Positions 1 through 5,659 of a stretch of DNA of 7,264 nucleotides are shown one piece after another (position 1 is the first letter of the stretch; every line of letters starts with the position of its first letter). The position numbers were made by a program, and so were the translations under genes. The stretch is from Paracoccaceae bacterium (GTDB lineage: Bacteria > Pseudomonadota > Alphaproteobacteria > Rhodobacterales > Rhodobacteraceae). The stretch is from positions 1-7,264 of the forward strand of contig SKUV01000371.1 of the NCBI GenBank assembly GCA_007129775.1, written 5' to 3'. Below the pieces are notes generated by a model, which was not told the origin of the DNA, made no database searches, and was given only the letters and a program-made list of their open reading frames with translations.

Positions 1-402
1 GCCGCGCGCCTGCCGCCGCCGCGGTTCGAGCCGCTGGGCTCTGCCGCGGTGCCGCGGGCGCTGGGCGGGCTGCTGGCGCTTTTCGCGGTCTTGCTGGCGG
101 CGGGTGCGCTGCGGGCGCTGATCGCCGGGCGCGATGATGCGGACTGGCCCGCCTTCGCCGCACCTGCGGCGCGGATGCTGCGGGGGACGGCGGTGCTGGG
201 CGCGGTGATCCTGTTCGTGGTCGCGATGGACCGGTTTCGCCTGCCCTTCGTGGCGGTCGGGCCGGTCTTCGTGGTGGCGATCTCGGTTCTGCTGGGGGGG
301 CTCTCGCTGCGGGTGGCGGGGTTTTCGGCGCTCTGGGGCGTCGTGCTCTGCTTCGGGCTCAGCGCCGTCTTCACCCGCTTTTTCTATATCAACCTGCCCT
401 AG
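1..402 (+). CDS. tctB: TctB-type small membrane subunit of a tripartite tricarboxylate transporter (5' truncated)
   Basis: The frame is open from base 1 to a TAG at 400-402, so this is the last 133 residues of a gene that starts outside the window. A GTG at 49 is a possible start, but it would cut off the segment LPPPRFEPLGSAAVPRALG, which resembles the stretch before the first conserved helix in TctB (DUF1468) proteins, so I read through it. Three to four hydrophobic helices follow, and the C-terminus FFYINLP resembles the usual TctB ending. TctB is the roughly 150-residue, four-helix inner-membrane partner of TctA; its exact role in transport is not well defined. It lies 9 bases before tctA, which supports the call. 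The family is weakly conserved, so identification rests as much on the adjacent TctA as on motifs. The solute-binding protein TctC is expected nearby but is not present here. Confidence 0.85.
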   Translation, partial: AARLPPPRFEPLGSAAVPRALGGLLALFAVLLAAGALRALIAGRDDADWPAFAAPAARMLRGTAVLGAVILFVVAMDRFRLPFVAVGPVFVVAISVLLGGLSLRVAGFSALWGVVLCFGLSAVFTRFFYINLP

Positions 403-411
403 GGGCGCGCG

Positions 412-1908
412 ATGATCGACGCCTTTCTTGCGCTCCTGACGCTGGAGCCGATGATTTATCTGACCGTGGGCGTGGCGCTGGGCATCGTGATCGGCGCGAT
501 CCCGGGGCTGACGGCAACGATGCTGATCGCGCTGACGCTGCCGCTCACGTTTCACATGAGCAGCGTGAACGCGGTGACGCTGCTGATCGGGCAATATGTG
601 GGCGGCATCTCCGGCGGGCTGATCATGGCGATCCTCTTGCGGATGCCCGGCACGCCGGCCTCGATCGTCACCACTTTCGACGGCTATCCGATGTCGCAAA
701 AGGGCCTGACCGAGCGCGCGCTGGCGCTGGGCATCGTGGCGAGTTTCTTTGGCGGGTTGGTCAGCTGGGCCTTTCTGGCCGGCATGTCGCCGGCGCTGGC
801 GCGGTTCGCGCTGCAATTCGGACCTTGGGAGTATTTCGGTCTGGTGATGATGGCCCTGACAATGCTGGCGGTGCTGGCGCAGGGCACGGTGCTGCGCGGG
901 CTGCTGGCGGCGGTGCTGGGCATGGCCTTCGCCCTGCCGGGGATCGACGCCTCCATCGGCCAGCAGCGCCTGACCTTCGGCTATTCGGAGCTTCTGGGCG
1001 GGTTCGCGCTGTTGCCGGTGCTGATCGGGGCCTTCGCGATCAGCCAGATCCTGCGCGATGCCTCGGCCGGGGCGGAAGGGCCGGCCAAGGCCCCGCGCCC
1101 GGCGGGGCGGTTGCCCTATACCCTGTCCGACCTGCGCCGCTTTGGTCCGAACATGCTGCGCTCCAGCGTGATCGGAACGTGGATCGGGCTTCTGCCGGGG
1201 ATCGGCGGCAATATCGCGGCGCTGGTGTCCTATTCCACCGCGCGGCAATTGTCGGCCGAGCCCGAGAAGTTCGGCACCGGGCACGATCATGGCGTGGTGG
1301 CGGGCGAGACCGCCAACAACGCCTCCATCGGCGGGGCGCTTATCCCGCTGATCACCATGGGCATTCCCGGCAGCGTGACCGAGGCAATCCTGATCGGCGC
1401 GCTGATCATCCACAACCTGCAGCCCGGCCCGCTGCTGTTTCAGAACGCGCCCGAGGTCGCCTATGGCATCATCGCCGCCTATCTCGTCGCCAATATCCTG
1501 ATGGTCCTCATGATGTGGGGCGCGGTGCGCTGGATCGCCCGGGTGACGGAGATCCCGCGCGCCGCACTCTTTTCCACGATCCTGGTGTTCTGCGTCGTCG
1601 GCTCCTTCGCCATCAACAACAACTGGTTCGATGTCTATGTGATGATCGCCTTCGGGGTGATCGGGCTGACGCTGGAATGGGCGCGCATCCCGCTGGCGCC
1701 CTTCGTGATCGGCTTCGTGCTCTCGCCCATCGCAGAACGCGAGCTACGATCGGCCTTCATGCGTTCGGACGGCGACATTGCCGAGATACTCGAGCGGCCG
1801 TGGGCGCTTGCCTTTCTGGCGGTTGCGCTGCTAACGCTGCTCGCCCCGTCGGTGACGGCGCTGTTTCGCGGCCGGCGCAAGGGGCAGACGACAGGGACCG
1901 CACCATGA
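412..1908 (+). CDS. tctA: TctA-type large permease subunit of a tripartite tricarboxylate transporter
   Basis: A 498-residue polytopic inner-membrane protein, the normal length for TctA (PF01970). With TctB and a periplasmic TctC it imports carboxylates or related organic anions using an ion gradient. Family motifs visible: GAIPGLTATM (28-37), GTPASIVTTFDGYPMSQKG (80-98), LPGIGGNIAALVSY (261-274), a Gly/Asn-rich block at 294-321 containing GETANNASIGG and MGIPGS, and LSPIAERELR near the C-terminus (437-446). The two PG-containing blocks fit the internal duplication typical of this family. The ATG at 412 has AGGGG at 401-405, six bases upstream and overlapping the tctB stop. The gene ends in ATGA shared with the regulator gene. 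The substrate cannot be read from TctA: known systems of this family take citrate, terephthalate, dicarboxylates and some sulfonates. The last 15 or so residues are basic and polar. Confidence 0.95.
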   Translation: MIDAFLALLTLEPMIYLTVGVALGIVIGAIPGLTATMLIALTLPLTFHMSSVNAVTLLIGQYVGGISGGLIMAILLRMPGTPASIVTTFDGYPMSQKGLTERALALGIVASFFGGLVSWAFLAGMSPALARFALQFGPWEYFGLVMMALTMLAVLAQGTVLRGLLAAVLGMAFALPGIDASIGQQRLTFGYSELLGGFALLPVLIGAFAISQILRDASAGAEGPAKAPRPAGRLPYTLSDLRRFGPNMLRSSVIGTWIGLLPGIGGNIAALVSYSTARQLSAEPEKFGTGHDHGVVAGETANNASIGGALIPLITMGIPGSVTEAILIGALIIHNLQPGPLLFQNAPEVAYGIIAAYLVANILMVLMMWGAVRWIARVTEIPRAALFSTILVFCVVGSFAINNNWFDVYVMIAFGVIGLTLEWARIPLAPFVIGFVLSPIAERELRSAFMRSDGDIAEILERPWALAFLAVALLTLLAPSVTALFRGRRKGQTTGTAP

Positions 1909-2612
1909 ACCTGACTTTCGCACAAAGCGGCGAGCGCCGTTATCAGCAGATCGCCCGCAGCCTTGCCGGCCGGATCGAGCGGGGGGATTTCCGCGAGGGC
2001 GAGCGACTGCCGGCCGAACGCGACCTGTCGCGCGAGATGGACGTCAGCCGCACGACGCTGCGCGAGGCGCTGATCGCGCTGGAACTGATGAACTATGTGG
2101 AGATTCGCACCGGGTCGGGCATCTATGTGCTGCCGGCCTCGGCACGCGATACGCCCGCAACCCCCCTGCCCGAAAACGAGCCCGGCCCGCTGGAGGTGCT
2201 GGAGTTGCGCCGCGTGATCGAGGGCACGCTGGCCGCCGCCGCCGCCGAACGGGGCAGCGACGCGGCCCTGGCCGAGATCACCGCGACGGCGACGGCCATG
2301 CGCGCCGCGATCGATGACCTGCCCGAATTCGACCGGCTTGACCGGGTGTTCCATCTGCAGATCGCGCGCGCCTCGGGCAACAGCCTCGGCCCCGGGCTGG
2401 TGGACTGGCTCTGGGCCTTTCGCGGCGGGGCGATGTGGCGCAAGCGCTATGGCCAGACCCGGCACCGCGACAACCGCCTGATCACCGTCGAAGACCACGC
2501 CCGCATCGCCCGCGCGATGCTGCGCCGCCTGCCCGACAAGGCCGATACCGCCATGAAGGCCCATGTGGATGTGCTGATCGAACGCTTTCTCGATCTGGGC
2601 TTCACCGACTGA
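1905..2612 (+). CDS. GntR-family transcriptional regulator, FadR subfamily (FCD domain)
   Basis: A 235-residue regulator. Residues about 12-76 are a winged helix-turn-helix typical of GntR proteins: RRYQQIARSLAGRIERGDF, then RLPAERDLSREMDVSRTTL (35-52, recognition helix region) and the wing motif RTGSGIYV (68-75). Residues about 95-230 form an FCD ligand-binding domain. D146, H150, H198 and H220 fit the Asp/His metal site of FCD proteins, which usually coordinates a carboxylate effector. The ATG at 1905 overlaps the tctA TGA by four bases and has AGGGA at 1893-1897; the frame stays open far upstream, but that part is the shadow of tctA. Being inside the operon, it probably controls the operon and responds to the transported compound or a product of it. 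Most FadR-type regulators of catabolic genes are repressors released by ligand, which is inference here. Its operator would be upstream of position 1; I see none in 2613-2684. Confidence 0.93.
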   Translation: MNLTFAQSGERRYQQIARSLAGRIERGDFREGERLPAERDLSREMDVSRTTLREALIALELMNYVEIRTGSGIYVLPASARDTPATPLPENEPGPLEVLELRRVIEGTLAAAAAERGSDAALAEITATATAMRAAIDDLPEFDRLDRVFHLQIARASGNSLGPGLVDWLWAFRGGAMWRKRYGQTRHRDNRLITVEDHARIARAMLRRLPDKADTAMKAHVDVLIERFLDLGFTD

Positions 2613-2672
2613 CCGCCCGATCCGACAGATGCGCCCCGACAAGACCCCGGCAAGAGCTTGAGACCCGCCAGA

Positions 2673-2677
2673 AAGGA
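2673..2677 (+). promoter_or_regulatory. Shine-Dalgarno site that sets the sulfatase start
   Basis: AAGGA lies seven bases before the ATG at 2685. It favours this start over an in-frame TTG at 2658, which would add nine residues (MRPARKDRD) that do not belong to the sulfatase fold and has no comparable site in front of it. Confidence 0.7.
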
Positions 2678-2684
2678 CCGCGAC

Positions 2685-4109
2685 ATGACCCGCCCCGACA
2701 TCATCTTCATCCTGACGGATCAGCAGCGGTTCGACACGATCCGCGCGCTGGGGGCGAACCATATCGACACGCCCAACCTCGACCGGCTGGTGGCCGAGGG
2801 CGTGACCTTCACCGAATGCCATGTCACCGCGCCAAGCTGCGTGCCCTGCCGGGCGAGCCTGTTTTCAGGCCGTTACCCGCACACCAACGGCGTGCTGGCC
2901 AATGGCACGCCGTGGTCGCGCACATGGGTGGAGGACCTCAATGATGCAGGCTATCACTGCGTCAATATCGGCAAGATGCACACCATTCCCTATGACGCTC
3001 CGGCGGGGTTTCACGAACGCATCGTGGTCGAGAACAAGGACCGTTATCTGGAACACCGCTGGTTTCTGGATGACTGGGATCGCGCGCTGGCCGCGTATGG
3101 GCTGGTCAAGCAGCAGCGTAGCCAGTATCGCGCCCGCCCCGATTACCGCGAGGCGCTGGGCGCCTTCACCTGGGATCTGCCACCGCATCTGCATTCGGAC
3201 AATTACGTGGCCGAGATGGCCAAGTTCTGGCTGCGCACCAAGCCGGTGGAAAAGCCGCTCTTTCTGCAGATCGGCTTTCCCGGCCCGCACCCGCCCTATG
3301 ACCCGACGCCGGAACTGGCCGAGAAATACCTCGCCCGCGACATCCCCCTGCCCGATCAGACCGAGGATCTGGACGCCCTGCCCCCCGCGCTGGCCGAAAA
3401 GCGCCGCCACGATGTGGAGGTCGATCACGACAGCGTGGCATGGACGCTCGACCCGACCCGCGAGCAGTTGCACAAGATGCGCGCCTATTACTGCGCCAAT
3501 GTGGAGATGATCGACCGCGAGGTGGGCGAGATCCTCGACGCGCTGGAGGCGCGCGGAAGGCTCGACAACACGATCATCGTCTTCGCCTCGGACCACGGCG
3601 ATCTGCTGGGCGATCATGGCATGAGCCAGAAATGGGCCTGCTATGACACGGTGACGCGCGTGCCGCTGATCATCCGCGCACCGCAGAGGTTCGCGGGGGG
3701 CCGTCAGGTCGATGCGATGGTGCAATTGTTCGATCTGGCGCCCACGATCCTCGAATGGGCGGGGGTGGCAGTGCCCGACGATTTCGAGGCGATCTCGCTC
3801 AACCCGGCGCTGGAGGGGGCGGAGTTTGCCGGCCGCAGCCATGTCTTTGCCGAACAGGGGGGGGATGTGAACTTCACCGGCTGCGATTACATGACCATGG
3901 TGCGTTCGGACAGCCACAAGCTGATCCATTACCGCGGGCAGAGCTATGGCCAGTTGTTCGACCTGAAGGCCGATCCGGGCGAAACCCGCAACCTGTGGGA
4001 CGCGCCCGAGGCCGCGGCGGAAAAACAGGCGCTGCTGGATCGGCTGCGCGACTGGATGATCGACAGCGCGTTCGAAACGCGCGCCTTTCGCGCGGGCGTG
4101 ATGCGCTGA
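2685..4109 (+). CDS. Sulfatase-superfamily hydrolase, predicted cytoplasmic
   Basis: A 474-residue member of the alkaline phosphatase/sulfatase superfamily. It begins directly with the first strand and metal site (IIFILTDQQRFDTIR, D11-D12 region) and has no signal peptide, so it should act in the cytoplasm. The nucleophile motif is C52-V-P-C-R56, followed by ASLFSGRYPH; Cys52 fits the residue converted to formylglycine. Other expected elements are TPNLDRL (29-35), IGKMH (95-99), PGPHPPYDP (199-207), the second metal site ASDHGDLLGDHG (301-312, D303/H304) and SQKWACYD (314-321, probable catalytic Lys316-317). The C-terminal subdomain ends with LFDLKADPGETRNL, common in sulfatases. It should hydrolyse a sulfate ester; some close relatives are phosphonate monoester or phosphodiester hydrolases, and I cannot separate these. 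It follows the regulator by 72 bases with no clear promoter in between, so it is probably co-transcribed with the transporter genes. Substrate unknown. An 8-base G run lies at 3857-3864 inside the gene, but the frame is intact. Confidence 0.93.
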   Translation: MTRPDIIFILTDQQRFDTIRALGANHIDTPNLDRLVAEGVTFTECHVTAPSCVPCRASLFSGRYPHTNGVLANGTPWSRTWVEDLNDAGYHCVNIGKMHTIPYDAPAGFHERIVVENKDRYLEHRWFLDDWDRALAAYGLVKQQRSQYRARPDYREALGAFTWDLPPHLHSDNYVAEMAKFWLRTKPVEKPLFLQIGFPGPHPPYDPTPELAEKYLARDIPLPDQTEDLDALPPALAEKRRHDVEVDHDSVAWTLDPTREQLHKMRAYYCANVEMIDREVGEILDALEARGRLDNTIIVFASDHGDLLGDHGMSQKWACYDTVTRVPLIIRAPQRFAGGRQVDAMVQLFDLAPTILEWAGVAVPDDFEAISLNPALEGAEFAGRSHVFAEQGGDVNFTGCDYMTMVRSDSHKLIHYRGQSYGQLFDLKADPGETRNLWDAPEAAAEKQALLDRLRDWMIDSAFETRAFRAGVMR

Positions 4110-4129
4110 GGCGGCGCACGCGCCCTCAG
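4106..4129. terminator. Small hairpin at the convergent junction, candidate bidirectional terminator
   Basis: CTGAGG (4106-4111) pairs perfectly with CCTCAG (4124-4129); two further C-G pairs are possible (4112-4113 with 4121-4122) if C4123 is bulged, leaving a seven-base loop. The sulfatase TGA (4107-4109) lies in the left arm and the tspO stop (4126-4128, read on the - strand) in the right arm. Neither side is followed by a T tract, so it does not meet the usual intrinsic terminator pattern. It is the only structure available to end either transcript in the 16-base gap. Confidence 0.35.
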
Positions 4130-4602
4130 TTGTCCGCCAGCGCGCGCGCCTCCTGCGGATTGAGGCGCAGCACGGCGAGGTTGAGCGCGCCCGCCGCCGT
4201 CACCCATGCCAGATAGGGCACGAACAGCAGGGCCGCGATCCGGTCAAGCGGCCACATCGCGATCATCGTCGCCGCCACCGCCAGCCACAGCCCCGCCATC
4301 ACCCCAAGCGCAAATCGCATCCGGTGAAGGCCAAAGAAAATGGGTGTCCAGAGGGTGTTGAGCGCGATCTGAAGCGCCCAGAAGGCCATGGCATAGGCGC
4401 TGCCCTCCAGCGGCGCCACCCGGGCCGCCGCCACCGCCATCGCCACGTAAAGGATCGACCAGGCCAGAGGAAAGGCCCAGTCCGGCGGCGTCCAGCGGGG
4501 TTTGGCCAGCGCGCGATACCACGCACCGGGCTCGAATACCGCGCCGGTGGTGCCGGCGGCGAGCGCGGCAGCAAGGAAAATCGCGAAAAGAAACCAATCC
4601 AT
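4126..4602 (-). CDS. tspO: TspO/MBR family protein (tryptophan-rich sensory protein, CrtK)
   Basis: A 158-residue five-helix membrane protein, the usual size. In Rhodobacter, TspO sits in the outer membrane, binds porphyrin intermediates and modulates photosynthesis gene expression with oxygen. Motifs: the loop after helix 1 (GAVFEPGAWYRALAKP, 20-35, then W37-T-P-P), WAFPLAW (42-48), LNTLWTPIFFG (81-91), WPLDRIAALLFVPYLAW (117-133) and LRLN (145-148). It aligns without gaps, from memory, to R. sphaeroides TspO. The start MDW matches that protein's MNMDW, which supports the ATG at 4602 although AGG directly abuts it, a poor ribosome-site spacing. It follows crtB after 31 bases on the same strand and is probably the third gene of the crtI-crtB transcript. 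Oddity: the CRAC-like segment at 140-146 (LNLAVLR) has Leu142 where the R. sphaeroides protein has Phe144. Confidence 0.95.
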   Translation of the reverse strand: MDWFLFAIFLAAALAAGTTGAVFEPGAWYRALAKPRWTPPDWAFPLAWSILYVAMAVAAARVAPLEGSAYAMAFWALQIALNTLWTPIFFGLHRMRFALGVMAGLWLAVAATMIAMWPLDRIAALLFVPYLAWVTAAGALNLAVLRLNPQEARALADN

Positions 4603-4612
4603 CCTGATCAGG
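4603..4612. repeat. Perfect 10-base palindrome abutting the tspO start codon
   Basis: CCTGATCAGG reads the same on both strands and ends immediately before the tspO ATG. On the - strand its last three bases, AGG, are the only Shine-Dalgarno-like sequence near that start, with no spacer. It may be a chance palindrome in GC-rich DNA, or a structure or protein site that limits tspO translation. Confidence 0.4.
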
Positions 4613-4614
4613 TA

Positions 4615-4626
4615 GCGCGCGCGCGC
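4615..4626. repeat. (GC)6 dinucleotide run in the crtB-tspO spacer
   Basis: Six GC units fill 12 of the 31 bases between the crtB stop and the tspO start. Together with the palindrome at 4603-4612 they make up most of the spacer, leaving no room for a separate promoter and supporting tspO as part of the crtI-crtB transcript. Such a run is prone to slippage and to Z-form or hairpin structure; no function is shown. Confidence 0.5.
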
Positions 4627-4633
4627 CCGTCAA

Positions 4634-5659
4634 TCAAGGCAACCGCGCGGCGCGGTCCTGCGCCTCCAGCGTGGCCAGCGCCGAGACCAGCGCCGCGGTG
4701 CGCCCCTCGGCCCATGTTTCGCGGGCCGGCGGGCCCTTGGCGGCGGCCTCCACCAGAAAGGCGACCTCGGGCATGGGACGGGCGTAAAGCTCGGTCGGGC
4801 GCGGCATCACCATTCCCAGCCCCGTGCGCAGCCAGCCCGTGGCCAGCCCGCCCAGTTTCTGCCGCGTGGTGGTATGGGCACGCCGCGTCACGCTGTCATG
4901 GCCGGCGCGCGCGATGTCGCGGCCGATGGCGGCGTAGATATGGCGCGCGGCATAGATGCCGGGGCGGCAGCCGGCGGGAAGGCTGCGAATGCCGGCCTCG
5001 GCCCGGAAATAGAGCCTGTCGGCCTCGGCCAGAAGCCGTCGGGTCAGGCGCCGGATTTCGGGCAGCGGGCGCGGATCGGCCAGAAAGGCCTCCGGCTCCA
5101 GCCCGGCCTCGGTCATCCAGTCGAGCGGCAGATAGATGCGCCCGGCCATGGCATCCTCGCCCACATCGCGTGCGATGTTGGTCAGTTGCATCGCAAGACC
5201 CAGATCGCAGGCTCGCGCCAGCGCATCTGCACAGCGCACCCGCATCAGCACGCACATCATCGCGCCCACCGCCGCCGCGACCCGCGCCGAATAGCCGTGC
5301 AGCTCCGAAAGAGTGCCGTAGCGCCGGCCCATGGCATCCCAGGCCAGCCCCTCCAGCAGCGCCTCGGGCAAGGCGCGCGGCATCTCGAAATCCTCGATCA
5401 TGGCGGCGAAGGCCCGGTCGGCGGGCGCATCGCGGGGCGTGCCGCGATAGCACAGATCCAGCCGGTCGCGCAGCGACAGCACGGCGGCGGGTTTCTCGGC
5501 GTTCAGGTCCACCGCGTCATCGGCCAGGCGGCAAAACGCGTATAGCGCCAGCGCCGGGTCGCGCACCTGCTGCGGCAGCAGGCGCGAGGCCGCGTGAAAT
5601 GACAGCGAGCCATGGCGGATCGCCTCTTCGCAATGGCTCAGGTCGGCCTCGGCGATCAT
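4634..5659 (-). CDS. crtB: Phytoene synthase
   Basis: A 341-residue trans-isoprenyl diphosphate synthase that condenses two geranylgeranyl diphosphates head to head into phytoene, the first committed step of C40 carotenoids. The first Asp-rich motif is CRLADDAVD (43-51, D47/D48/D51), and the second is in QLTNIARDVGED (158-169, D165/D169) followed by GRIYLP (173-178). YSARVAAAVGAMM (123-135) fits the conserved segment between them. The ATG at 5659 overlaps the crtI TGA by four bases (ATGA), so translation is likely coupled; the ribosome site in front is weak. The frame is open further upstream to 5836, but that part is the shadow of crtI and lacks synthase sequence. The final 50 residues are Ala/Arg-rich and less conserved. 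As a squalene/phytoene synthase it could in principle make other products, but the crtI partner makes phytoene nearly certain. Confidence 0.97.
   Translation of the reverse strand: MIAEADLSHCEEAIRHGSLSFHAASRLLPQQVRDPALALYAFCRLADDAVDLNAEKPAAVLSLRDRLDLCYRGTPRDAPADRAFAAMIEDFEMPRALPEALLEGLAWDAMGRRYGTLSELHGYSARVAAAVGAMMCVLMRVRCADALARACDLGLAMQLTNIARDVGEDAMAGRIYLPLDWMTEAGLEPEAFLADPRPLPEIRRLTRRLLAEADRLYFRAEAGIRSLPAGCRPGIYAARHIYAAIGRDIARAGHDSVTRRAHTTTRQKLGGLATGWLRTGLGMVMPRPTELYARPMPEVAFLVEAAAKGPPARETWAEGRTAALVSALATLEAQDRAARLP

Noticed and set aside
825..1904. In-frame upstream extension of the GntR regulator through tctA, which would give a 595-residue protein.
   Set aside because: The first 360 residues are a low-complexity Arg/Gly/Ala-rich shadow of tctA in another frame, while the regulator fold starts just after the ATG at 1905.
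2613..2684. Possible separate promoter for the sulfatase (TTGAGA at 2658-2663).
   Set aside because: At normal spacing the -10 position would fall on the start codon, and no matching hexamer is present.
1635..2822. A 395-codon - strand open frame opposite tctA, the regulator and the sulfatase start.
   Set aside because: It spans three unrelated + strand genes and shows no family motif.
3857..3864. Run of eight G in the sulfatase gene (also seven G at 294-300 and seven C at 7072-7078) as phase-variation or frameshift sites.
   Set aside because: All three lie in intact frames and such runs are expected in DNA this rich in G and C; nothing shows variation.
2865..3929. A 354-codon - strand open frame opposite the sulfatase.
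   Set aside because: His/Arg/Val-rich shadow of the sulfatase codons, with no start signal or domain.
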